Below are positions 15,531 through 23,449 of a stretch of 23,512 bases of DNA, one piece after another (within the stretch, counting starts at the first letter, position 1; each line of letters starts with the position of its first letter). The DNA is from Bacteroidota bacterium (GTDB lineage Bacteria; Bacteroidota; Ignavibacteria; Tepidaquicellales; Tepidaquicellaceae). Below the pieces are notes generated by a model. It was not told where the DNA came from and did no database searches. It saw only the letters and a program-made list of their open reading frames with translations. A program made the position numbers and the translations under genes. The stretch lies in contig JAEYVS010000239.1 of the NCBI GenBank assembly GCA_023429265.1, positions 1 through 23,512 on the forward strand, in the 5' to 3' direction.

Positions 15531-16937
15531 TTAACTGATCTCAGGAGTTCTTTTATTTGTTTGTAAATAGCCTATTAGATATATTATAATTCCCAGTACC
15601 AAGCCCGGATACATTGGCTCCAATCCAAAGAGGTATTCGGGATATCCATCTATTGTGTTAAACTGTCCATATATCAGCGAAGCCAGGGACACAGAGAATG
15701 CCGTCAGCATTGCAAAAAGTATGTAGGCTGAAGAAATTCGAAATTTTTCCGAATAAGCCGACAAGACACTTATCAGCAAAGCAGGTATGATAATACTGCC
15801 TATAGAGTACCAAATATCGACAACAGAGGGTATCCATAAAACAATCAATACCGAGATAATTGACGTGATTAAAATCCCAAACTGAGAAAACCTGTTATTA
15901 AGGTCTTTTACACCTTTTAGTTTTGAAATGATGTCATTTCCAAGGGTCGTACCCGAGATAAAGATATATGAATGCATTGTCGACATAATACTTGCTATCA
16001 TTCCTACAAAGAAAAGACCTTTTGCAACCGGGGGTAAGATCTTTTCAGCTAAAAGAGGATATGACATTGCCGGGGTTGTAAGGTCCTGCATATCGGCTCT
16101 GGCATATAGTCCCGCGGTTGTAGTTAAAAAATCAAAAATAAACCAAAATATCAGTGATATTAATACTCCATTCCTTGCTGTCTTTTCGTCTTTTGCGGCA
16201 TAACATCTCTGGTAAAAGGAAGGATCAACCAATGCCCAGGCTCCTATGAAAAACCATACAAGTATGTACTGAAGCGAATTTCCACCTGTGAGACTAAGGT
16301 GTGAATCCGGTAAATTCGCTGCCAGGTAATCAAATCCTCCAAGCTCAGCGAAACAGAAGGGTAATATTATCCCGAAACCCACAAACATAAGTATGAATTC
16401 GAGAATATTTACCCTGATATCTGCTCTCAAGCCACCTCTGAACAAGTAAATGACAGATAATACAACGCATATTATCATAGAAGTTAGTAAAGGAATCTCA
16501 AAAATTAACTGAACTAAAATTCCCATCATAAGCACATAGGGAGCGGGGGTGATCAAAAAGAATACCAGGATCGCTCCAAAAATACTTACCTTTTTCCCAT
16601 ACGTTAATTCAAGTTTATCAGGAATGGTATATAATTCCGATCGGCGTATTTTTTTTGAAAGGAATAACGCGAATATAACGATAAAGAAATAATATGGAAA
16701 AGCGTAAAGAAACCATCCTGATATGCCAAATAGATATGTAAACTCACCTATTCCAAGTACACCGCCATAAAAAGTGGAAACCAGGGTAGCTACAAAAGCT
16801 GGAAGAGTTATGGCGCGGCCCGCAACCAGATAATCGAGAGGGGAGTTATCTGACTTTTTGGTTCGGAATCCAATGTATAATACTGCTAAAAAGTATAATC
16901 CGATTATTAGAAAATCGTAGACCGAAAAGCTGATCAT
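15531..16937 (-). CDS. Sodium:solute symporter family transporter (SSS, LeuT fold)
   Basis: The 468-residue protein has about 13 membrane helices and SSS (PF00474) features: DYLVAGRAITLPAF in the first loop and helix 2, RGGLRADIRVN (167-177), VDPSFYQRCYAAKD (237-250), and GMIASIMSTMHSY (312-324), which is helix 8 carrying the Ser/Thr of the Na2 sodium site. It should import a small solute with Na+. The substrate is not determined by sequence. It starts 6 bases after the thiN stop, so co-expression is likely. Some SSS proteins (ThiV, a PanF-like group) were predicted to carry thiamine precursors, which makes a thiamine-related substrate a reasonable but unproven guess. Its 3' end overlaps the likely true N-terminus of the patatin gene. 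Confidence 0.88.
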   Translation of the reverse strand: MISFSVYDFLIIGLYFLAVLYIGFRTKKSDNSPLDYLVAGRAITLPAFVATLVSTFYGGVLGIGEFTYLFGISGWFLYAFPYYFFIVIFALFLSKKIRRSELYTIPDKLELTYGKKVSIFGAILVFFLITPAPYVLMMGILVQLIFEIPLLTSMIICVVLSVIYLFRGGLRADIRVNILEFILMFVGFGIILPFCFAELGGFDYLAANLPDSHLSLTGGNSLQYILVWFFIGAWALVDPSFYQRCYAAKDEKTARNGVLISLIFWFIFDFLTTTAGLYARADMQDLTTPAMSYPLLAEKILPPVAKGLFFVGMIASIMSTMHSYIFISGTTLGNDIISKLKGVKDLNNRFSQFGILITSIISVLIVLWIPSVVDIWYSIGSIIIPALLISVLSAYSEKFRISSAYILFAMLTAFSVSLASLIYGQFNTIDGYPEYLFGLEPMYPGLVLGIIIYLIGYLQTNKRTPEIS

Positions 16938-16943
16938 TATTAT

Positions 16944-17582
16944 CTATAAAAAATGTTTTTTAAAAAGCAGCAAAGATCCGCCTTTAAACGAAATAGATAC
17001 CTTTGTTGAGACGGATTTGTTTAGTGTTCCTTCCCTTGTTCCAAATTCAAGTGTTTCCTCTTTGAGAGGGAATTCCAGTCCTGTTGTTGTTACTCTATTT
17101 GCTTTAGGGAGAGGCAGTAAGGAAATCAGTTCATCTTTTCTGTAATTAAACTTGATCAACTTATTAATAAACGAAATTTCAAATATATCATCGATAAGTT
17201 TTATGTTGAGCTTTTTGTAATAGCGTTTCATTACGCTGTAGTTATTCAATGTATGATCTGCTCGCGGACTCGCTCCGCCAAAAACCGATATATTCAGGAT
17301 TTTGTTTTTTAAACAGTACATTAGGCATTTTTCAAAATCCGTAGTTTCCTGCTCGGAAATCTTAACTATTTCCGCACCGGCATTATGAAATTTCTTTAAA
17401 TTCGATTGTTTTATGGAATCCATATCCCCTATAATTATGTTAGGGATAATGTTATAGTTTATAAGATGATTTGCACCACCGTCAGCTCCGATTATAATAG
17501 TATCTTTACTAATATAGTTTTTTACAACTTTCTTATGGGGAGTATCCCCATTCAGGAATATTATGCAGCTTTTTTCTTTCAC
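16944..17582 (-). CDS. thiN: Thiamine pyrophosphokinase
   Basis: The 212-residue protein shows the TPK catalytic-domain motifs in order: GADGGA (32-37), GDMDS (52-56, metal/ATP binding), TDFEK (81-85) and RADHTLNN (107-114). In the C-terminal thiamine-binding domain it has TTGLEFPL, then FGTREGTLN where the family usually has G.G.SN. It transfers pyrophosphate from ATP to thiamine, making the cofactor TPP in the cytoplasm. The best start is GTG at 17582, giving KEKSCIIFLNGD at the family's usual N-terminus; the ribosome site is weak. It leads the minus-strand block that continues with the symporter. I looked for a TPP riboswitch upstream (CTGAGA and the conserved 3' segment) and did not find one. 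Confidence 0.9.
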   Translation of the reverse strand: MKEKSCIIFLNGDTPHKKVVKNYISKDTIIIGADGGANHLINYNIIPNIIIGDMDSIKQSNLKKFHNAGAEIVKISEQETTDFEKCLMYCLKNKILNISVFGGASPRADHTLNNYSVMKRYYKKLNIKLIDDIFEISFINKLIKFNYRKDELISLLPLPKANRVTTTGLEFPLKEETLEFGTREGTLNKSVSTKVSISFKGGSLLLFKKHFL

Positions 17583-17648
17583 AAGAGAAATTGTAATACT
17601 TTAATTCTTAACTATTATAAATGTTTTATTATCACTAAAATAAATTCT

Positions 17649-17656
17649 TATATTTG
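17649..17656 (+). promoter_or_regulatory. Candidate Bacteroidota-type -7 element (TATATTTG) for the BatA-type gene
   Basis: TATATTTG fits the TAnnTTTG consensus exactly and lies 36 bases before the ATG, in the 110-base divergent gap between thiN and the vWA gene. A TTTT (17624-17627) lies 21 bases upstream, where a TTTG -33 element would be expected. Motif inference only; the phylum's sigma factor preference is assumed. Confidence 0.35.
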
Positions 17657-17692
17657 TAAAAACAATTTAGAATAAATGACGTTAAAGAAATA

Positions 17693-19831
17693 ATGACATT
17701 CCTTAATCCGGCAATATTATTCGGACTTTTAGCAGTATCCGTACCCATTCTGATACATCTTTTTAATCTTAGAAAGGTTCAGAGAATGGAATTCAGTACA
17801 CTAATGTTCATAAAAGAGCTGCAAAAGACAAAGCTAAAGCGTATCAAGCTGAAACAGCTGATATTGCTAGCTTTAAGGTGCCTAGCAATAATATTCCTTG
17901 TTATCGCATTTTCGAAGCCTGTTTTTGAGGGTATCGCGGGGGACAGCTCGGGTCAAAAGACCGTCCTGATATTCCTCGATGATTCTTTTAGTATGAATGT
18001 GAAAGATGAATCAGGTACGTATTTTGACAGAGCTAAAAGTATGATTGAGAGTATCCTGAAAAATTATAAGGAAAATGATGAAGTTTATTTTATTCCTACC
18101 TCAGTTGCAAAAATGAAAAATAAGCGGATATATTATGAAGATTTTCAGGAGATAATTGATTCTACGAAGTCAATGAAGCCTGTATTTAAATCAGCTTCGA
18201 TGGATGAGATTGTACTTATGGCTAATGAGATTTTAAGTAAAAGTAAAAATATAGCGCGTGAGGTTTATGTAATATCGGATTTTCAGATAGGGAATTTCTC
18301 CGTTAATGAAAGTGCAGGTGAAAGGGAAGCATTCCAAAACACCAATCTTTACTTAATAAATATTGGAGATAGGGAGGCGAATAATCTTTCCGTGGATGAC
18401 TTTGAAGTGATTTCAAAAATAATAGACAAAGACAGGACCGCTAAAGTAAAAGTAAATCTTTCAAATCATAACAAGTTTAATGTATCCAATAAAGTTTTAA
18501 ATTTATACATCGATGGAAATAAAGTATCAGAGAGGGTCACAGATGCGGGTTCCTTGTCCAAAAAGGACGTAGAGTTTGAATTTAAGCCCCTGAGAACAGG
18601 AAGCATTGCGGGATACATAGAACTTGCTCAAAATGACCCTTCCGAAGACGAGATACTCGAAGATAATAGAATGTATTTTACTTTGTACATACCGGAAGAA
18701 TTCAATGTATTGATGGTCGGAAGTAACCCGGAAGATTCAAGATTCATCGAGGCTGCATTGGCATCAGCTGAGGAGATGCTGTCGGATTCTGTGGCAGTTC
18801 GGGAGAAATTCGTTAAAGTTGAAAATTCCAGTACCCTGGGAAATCTCAGCAGCTATGACCTTGTATTCATTACAGGAAAGAATTCATTCTCCGAAGATGA
18901 AGCAATGAGTTTGAAGAATTACATCGAGGGAGGAAGAGGTGCATTTATTTTCCCTGGTGAGAATATAGATGTAGGAAATTATAATGACGTTCTTCTGTCG
19001 AAATTTTCGATTGCGAGGATATCCGGGCGGCAGAACTCAAGCCCTCAGCCGGATGGAACGGGACTTGCATTCGAGAGGCTTGATTTTGAGCACCCGCTGC
19101 TGTCGGAGGTTTTTAAAAATGAACAGTTATCGATTACATCAGATAATGCTAATCTGGAATCGCCGGGTATTAGAAGTTACTACGAGATAATAAAAGATGA
19201 CGGGGCTAATTCCATTATCACATTGAACTATAAGAAAGACTTTCTCGCAGAATCTCAGGCAGGTGACGGTAAGCTTATTTTAAGCTCGGTACCTGCAAAT
19301 CTCAGCTTTTCGGATTTTCCGCTAAAGTCACTGTTCGCGCCTTTGATTATCAGGAGTGTCTTCTACCTTGGGAATAGTTTTGATTATAAAAAGAATTACA
19401 CTGTAGGAAATATTAATATTATTAATACAAGAAATCTTGGACCCGCGGATAAGGTTGTCATTCCTTCCGGAGCTTCTCACGAGTTTAATGAAAATATAAT
19501 TACTGCGGATTACTTTGCTTTACCATATGATGGGTATTCCAGTACAGCCGGTATTTATACTCTTATTGATTCCATTGGGAATAGTTTTCTCTTTGCATTG
19601 AATAAAAGCTCTGAGGAAAGTATCCTTGAAAAATTAAATGATGGGGAAATAACATCATTTTTTAATTCCAGGGGATATGAGAATGCAGGAATCATTACAG
19701 AGGCAGGAGAGTTACAAGTAAAGATAAACGAAGCTCGTTTTGGTAAAGACCTTTCTATATTTTTTCTTATGGCAGCTATTGCCTGTGTGGCAGCTGAGAT
19801 CATTCTTTCCAAAAAAATGGAAAAAAGTTAA
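17693..19831 (+). CDS. BatA-type vWA membrane protein (aerotolerance-regulator N-terminal domain)
   Basis: The 712-residue protein begins with a BatA N-terminal domain (FLNPAILFGLLAVSVPILIHLFNL, RRK-type loop, then a second membrane helix at about 55-76). A von Willebrand A domain follows, with MIDAS residues DDSFS (Asp96, Ser98, Ser100). The middle (about 240-680) is a long periplasmic or cytoplasmic mixed region resembling the CARDB/GATase-like domains seen in these proteins. A single C-terminal membrane helix (about 690-706) ends in KKMEKS. Such proteins are common in Bacteroidota relatives and are thought to take part in envelope stress or protein-complex assembly with MoxR ATPases; the exact role is unresolved. 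No MoxR, DUF58 or BatB gene is adjacent. It is followed after 29 bases by a barrel protein gene in the same direction. Confidence 0.85.
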   Translation: MTFLNPAILFGLLAVSVPILIHLFNLRKVQRMEFSTLMFIKELQKTKLKRIKLKQLILLALRCLAIIFLVIAFSKPVFEGIAGDSSGQKTVLIFLDDSFSMNVKDESGTYFDRAKSMIESILKNYKENDEVYFIPTSVAKMKNKRIYYEDFQEIIDSTKSMKPVFKSASMDEIVLMANEILSKSKNIAREVYVISDFQIGNFSVNESAGEREAFQNTNLYLINIGDREANNLSVDDFEVISKIIDKDRTAKVKVNLSNHNKFNVSNKVLNLYIDGNKVSERVTDAGSLSKKDVEFEFKPLRTGSIAGYIELAQNDPSEDEILEDNRMYFTLYIPEEFNVLMVGSNPEDSRFIEAALASAEEMLSDSVAVREKFVKVENSSTLGNLSSYDLVFITGKNSFSEDEAMSLKNYIEGGRGAFIFPGENIDVGNYNDVLLSKFSIARISGRQNSSPQPDGTGLAFERLDFEHPLLSEVFKNEQLSITSDNANLESPGIRSYYEIIKDDGANSIITLNYKKDFLAESQAGDGKLILSSVPANLSFSDFPLKSLFAPLIIRSVFYLGNSFDYKKNYTVGNINIINTRNLGPADKVVIPSGASHEFNENIITADYFALPYDGYSSTAGIYTLIDSIGNSFLFALNKSSEESILEKLNDGEITSFFNSRGYENAGIITEAGELQVKINEARFGKDLSIFFLMAAIACVAAEIILSKKMEKS

Positions 19832-19842
19832 CAATAACTTTT
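19823..19842 (+). repeat. AT-rich inverted repeat at the end of the vWA gene
   Basis: AAAAGTTA (19823-19830) and TAACTTTT (19835-19842) form an 8-bp stem with a 4-base loop across the stop codon. Only one G-C pair per arm makes it a weak hairpin. It could modestly attenuate transcription into the downstream barrel gene, or be chance in AT-rich DNA. Confidence 0.25.
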
Positions 19843-19860
19843 AAACATAAACAAAACAGT

Positions 19861-20757
19861 TTGAGAACTAAATTTGGGGTAATATTTTTATTTTCAATGA
19901 TTTCGTTTTTTGCAATGAGTATGAATTCGTACTCTCAATGTTCAGATGCAGGTGTTTGCTCATTGGGCAGCCATAAGCATCAGGAAGAAGAAGAGGCGGG
20001 CGCAAATAGTTCTGTGTCATTGAATGGCAGAATAGGATACAGCGGGAAGGATGATGATGTGACATACAACAGTATTAATGCTTCGGGGAATTTCGGCCTT
20101 TCAAGAAATCTAAGTGCCAATTTCAGTATCCCATTTAATATGCAGAGCGGTCCTGCCGGGGATTTCAGCGGTATTGGGGATTTGATCCTGGGCATTACTT
20201 TTAGTCAGCCACTCGATAGGGAATCTTCTTTGGACATTAAAGTCGGTGGAAAGTTCGCGACAGGCGATGCTAATCAGGGTACAACTCCCGGAAATACCTC
20301 ACTGCCTTTAATATATCAGAGTGGTATGGGTACAAATGATATATTATTGGGTGTTACATATAATTATATGGACTTTATGGCTACCCTTGGTGGACAGGTT
20401 CCATTAGACAGAAGCAAAAATGATTATTCACAATTACAAAGAGGAACGGATCTGCTTCTTGGCTTAGGGTATACTTTTCCTGCATCAGAGCAATTTTTCG
20501 TGACAGGGGAAATAATTACAATTAAAAGATTATCGAAATCTAACATCATTCTTGGCGGAGCTGAGTTTGATGTTCCGGACAGCGATTTTCTTCAGATGAA
20601 TATCCAGCTTGGAGCGAATTATCTTGTTAGCAGAAATGTGGGTATCAATGTTTCCGGAGCCATTCCTCTTATGAAAAGAGATACGAATGTGGACGGCACT
20701 AAAAGAGCATTTACATTTTCTGCAGGAGCCAGCTACTATTTTAACCTGGGGTTATAG
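19861..20757 (+). CDS. Outer-membrane beta-barrel protein with Cys/His-rich N-terminus
   Basis: The 298-residue protein starts at a TTG (MRTKFG...); no in-frame ATG gives a better signal peptide, which is cleaved near NSYSQ. The mature N-terminus is CSDAGVCSLGSHKHQEEEEA: two Cys five residues apart, His-Lys-His, then an acidic run, which could be a metal-binding or disulfide element. The rest is a chain of alternating beta-strands with Gly/Asp turns and a C-terminal FSAGASYYFNLGL strand. This resembles the MetA/phenol-degradation-type 'transporter' barrel group (PF13557). The substrate is unknown. It is 29 bases downstream of the vWA gene and probably co-transcribed. Its TAG directly abuts, on the opposite strand, the stop codon of the DUF885 gene. 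Confidence 0.75.
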   Translation: MRTKFGVIFLFSMISFFAMSMNSYSQCSDAGVCSLGSHKHQEEEEAGANSSVSLNGRIGYSGKDDDVTYNSINASGNFGLSRNLSANFSIPFNMQSGPAGDFSGIGDLILGITFSQPLDRESSLDIKVGGKFATGDANQGTTPGNTSLPLIYQSGMGTNDILLGVTYNYMDFMATLGGQVPLDRSKNDYSQLQRGTDLLLGLGYTFPASEQFFVTGEIITIKRLSKSNIILGGAEFDVPDSDFLQMNIQLGANYLVSRNVGINVSGAIPLMKRDTNVDGTKRAFTFSAGASYYFNLGL

Positions 20758-22383
20758 CAGGTACTTCTCAGCTATTCTGAATGTCGGGGCTCCACTTGAG
20801 ATAACCATATTATGGAAATCCTTCATTGAACGATTACCATTATACTTGCTGAAGTATTTATCTCTTAGCTGTTTTAACATAATTTTACCCAAAGTGTAGT
20901 TTATGTAGCCCGGATCATAAGCGCCTCTTTCTGCTTCCTGGCGGGCAGTAGTTTCATTCATATGTGCATTTTTCTTAAAGAACTCTGTTGCTTCATCAAT
21001 AGTCATTCCCTCTGTATGTAGCCCAATTGCAACCAGGTACCTACAGCATCTTATTAATGCCTCTTTTAACTGAGCATATCTTACCTTTGGATCGTCAAGG
21101 TTATATCCTTCATCGATCATCATTTCCTCCGAGTAATGAGCCCATCCCTCAAGATAAGAATAGCTCATAAAGATCGTTGCAATTTTTGATGCTTTTTCAT
21201 ACGCGGTAGCAATGTGAATGTAATGCCCCGGAAAAGCCTCGTGTATGGATATGAGCTTTAAAGTAGGGTAATTGAAAAGGGACAGCCACTCGTCTTTTTT
21301 TGCCTGGTCCCATTCCTTATTTGGCAGATTTACATAATAAAATGATTCATCACTGTCCTCAAAAGGACCGGCGGTACCCATTGCTGCAAAACCTATATTC
21401 ATAAATTCGGGCATATCGATTACCTTACAGTTGAGCTGTGAGGGGAAGTCGACAATGTCTTTCTCTTTTATGAATTCTATCAGTTCAGTAAGAGTATTCT
21501 CTGTTTCGGAAATCAGGTTTTCCTCTGTCGGATGTTCAGCTTCTATGGTGTCGAGCTTATCCGCGAGTTGATGACGGATGATCAGATCATTCATTTTATC
21601 CTTTAGAATCGAAAGCTCATTTTCTCCCATTTTCTTTAGCTCATCCAGGGGGATATCCACCTGTTCACCGTGCTTGAGCATTGCGGAGAATTTTTCTTTG
21701 CCAAGTGGATAGCTGTTATCCGATTGGGGAATGAGAGTTTCTTCGATGAAATGAACATATTTCCTGAATGCCGAAAGAGCTTCATCTACGTGTTTATGGT
21801 ATTCGCTTAACAGGGCTTCTTTTACACTCTCCTCGATTGTAGTGTCCACCTCGATGGCTTTCTTCAAATCGTGTTCAAAAAAGCTGATATAGCCTTCACA
21901 AAATCCCTTCGCGTACTTGCAGAATACTTTGGGTACTGTTTTGTTGAGATTTACATAAGCGCATTCCAGAGCAGCCGGTACTTTTTTCATTATCTCAAAA
22001 ATGGATCTTACCCGTGTTTCGAATGGCGCGTAGTCTTTTCCAATGATGGAATTTATACTCCCGAATCCATAGGTATATACCATAGGATTATTTTGATAAC
22101 TTTTTATTTCGCTTGCATCAAATAAATATGCATCGATGGTCCATTCGAGTATTTCGTAATCATATTGCTCCGCCTGTGATAAATCCTCAAAATGAATTTG
22201 CTCAAGCTCAATCTTTAGTTCTTCCATTATTTTCTTAGCATTCTCAATCGCTTCCTTTGAGAGGTCTTCGATTTCATTGTCATATTCGTGTAATCCCAGG
22301 TAAACGGCAGAGCCGGGATGGAGGTCAAAATAAATTTTTAGAAATTTTTCGGAGAATGCCTTAAAGCTTTCAGATGAACTCAT
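20752..22383 (-). CDS. DUF885 family protein (predicted HExxxGH zinc metallopeptidase)
   Basis: The 543-residue protein is of usual DUF885 (PF05960) length. Key motif: ISIHEAFPGHYIH, with HExxxGH residues His381, Glu382 and His387, followed by LEGWAHYSEEMM (Glu412), the probable third zinc ligand region. These suggest a gluzincin-like hydrolase, but the biological substrate of the family is not established. It has no signal peptide or lipobox, unlike some relatives, so it is predicted cytoplasmic. The N-terminal half (about 1-230) is helical. It is transcribed leftward, 12 bases after the nucleotidyltransferase gene, and its stop lies against the stop of the convergent barrel gene. Confidence 0.85.
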   Translation of the reverse strand: MSSSESFKAFSEKFLKIYFDLHPGSAVYLGLHEYDNEIEDLSKEAIENAKKIMEELKIELEQIHFEDLSQAEQYDYEILEWTIDAYLFDASEIKSYQNNPMVYTYGFGSINSIIGKDYAPFETRVRSIFEIMKKVPAALECAYVNLNKTVPKVFCKYAKGFCEGYISFFEHDLKKAIEVDTTIEESVKEALLSEYHKHVDEALSAFRKYVHFIEETLIPQSDNSYPLGKEKFSAMLKHGEQVDIPLDELKKMGENELSILKDKMNDLIIRHQLADKLDTIEAEHPTEENLISETENTLTELIEFIKEKDIVDFPSQLNCKVIDMPEFMNIGFAAMGTAGPFEDSDESFYYVNLPNKEWDQAKKDEWLSLFNYPTLKLISIHEAFPGHYIHIATAYEKASKIATIFMSYSYLEGWAHYSEEMMIDEGYNLDDPKVRYAQLKEALIRCCRYLVAIGLHTEGMTIDEATEFFKKNAHMNETTARQEAERGAYDPGYINYTLGKIMLKQLRDKYFSKYNGNRSMKDFHNMVISSGAPTFRIAEKYLL

Positions 22384-22395
22384 TTAGTATTTGGG

Positions 22396-23391
22396 TTAAG
22401 GTTGAATTTCGGAATAATCTCCGATATTTAATGTATTTTTTGATTTCTTAATGACAGAGCTTTGTCCGATAATTGAATCCTTAAGTTTTGAATCTTCAAT
22501 TATCGTGTTTTTGCCTATAATGCTGTTTTTAATCCTGCTATTAGAAATATTGCAATTATCATTTATTGTTGTGTAAGGTCCTATCTCAGCATCTTTAAAT
22601 TTTACATTATTACCTATAAAAACAGGCTCTATGATCTTTACACCTTTTAACTTATTTTTTTTCTTGCTGAACTTCTTTAAAAGATACCTGTTTGTTTCCA
22701 GCAGGGTCTCGGGCTTACCGCAGTCCAGCCAGCCATCAATGTTATATGTAGTAAATTTCTCGCTTTTCAACATTTCTTCCAGGGCGTCCGTCAGCTGGTA
22801 TTCACCGCTTGTAGTAATGTTATTCTTCATTATGCTTTCCAGCGATGAAAAAAGGGCTTTTGAGTTTTTCACATAATATAGTCCAACAATGGCTTCATTT
22901 GAAGGTGAGACTTTTTTTGATTTGGGCTTTTCCACAAAGCGGGTAACATACCCATCCTTGTTCTTTTCGACTACACCGAATCTGCGGGGGTCATCAACTT
23001 TTTTTACCCCGATAACTGAGCTGTCGTTTTTTATAAAATTCCTGATGTCTACATCGAATAAGGTATCTCCAAGCACGATCAGAGCCTCATCGTTTTTCTT
23101 GAAAGCAGGTTTCGCGTGATGTATTGCGTGACCAAGACCTTTAGGATCTTTTTGCTCGATGTAACGGAAGTTTGCTTTACCGCCAAAAGTATTATTCAGA
23201 TATTCCCTTATATTATCTCCCAAATACCCGGTAATTAGAACAAACTCATTGGAAATCTTTTCGTTGATTATTTGCTCAACAATATAATGTATCATCGGCT
23301 TTCCGGCAACATTGAGCATTGGTTTTGGATTTGTCAATGTATGCGGCCGAAGCCTTTTTCCAACACCAGCTACAGGTATTATAACCTTCAT
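22396..23391 (-). CDS. Sugar-phosphate nucleotidyltransferase (RmlA/GlmU-like, with left-handed beta-helix tail)
   Basis: The 331-residue protein has a Rossmann-like nucleotidyltransferase domain (about 1-240). It contains GVGKRLRPHTLTNPKPML (residues 9-26; the nucleotide-binding G-x-G-x-R and Lys), VLGDT for metal binding, RFVEKPKSK, and GEYQLTDALEEM followed by GWLDCGKPETLLETN (product-site motif of the long-form glucose-1-phosphate thymidylyltransferases). Residues about 250-331 are irregular hexapeptide repeats (IGNNVKF, IGPYTTI, IIGKNTI, IIGQSSV), a left-handed beta-helix. It likely makes an NDP-sugar for surface polysaccharides; the exact sugar and nucleotide are not fixed by sequence. 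It is followed 12 bases on by DUF885. The ATG lies 58 bases after the end of the truncated gene at the window edge. Confidence 0.85.
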   Translation of the reverse strand: MKVIIPVAGVGKRLRPHTLTNPKPMLNVAGKPMIHYIVEQIINEKISNEFVLITGYLGDNIREYLNNTFGGKANFRYIEQKDPKGLGHAIHHAKPAFKKNDEALIVLGDTLFDVDIRNFIKNDSSVIGVKKVDDPRRFGVVEKNKDGYVTRFVEKPKSKKVSPSNEAIVGLYYVKNSKALFSSLESIMKNNITTSGEYQLTDALEEMLKSEKFTTYNIDGWLDCGKPETLLETNRYLLKKFSKKKNKLKGVKIIEPVFIGNNVKFKDAEIGPYTTINDNCNISNSRIKNSIIGKNTIIEDSKLKDSIIGQSSVIKKSKNTLNIGDYSEIQP

Positions 23392-23408
23392 ATTAGAAAA
23401 TGAAAAAT

Positions 23409-23447
23409 TTAAAAATCAAATTGCAAAACTATAAATTAAAAATCAAA
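23409..23447. repeat. 12-bp direct repeat in AT-rich spacer
   Basis: TTAAAAATCAAA occurs at 23409-23420 and again at 23436-23447, 15 bases apart, in the 58-base spacer before the nucleotidyltransferase gene. Such AT-rich repeats are frequent in intergenic DNA of Bacteroidota-like genomes. It may be a promoter-proximal element or simple low-complexity drift. Confidence 0.45.
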
Positions 23448-23449
23448 AA

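Noticed and set aside
16944..17692. Search for a TPP riboswitch ahead of thiN
   Set aside because: The 110-base upstream region lacks CTGAGA and the other conserved TPP-aptamer segments, and is too short for a full aptamer plus expression platform.
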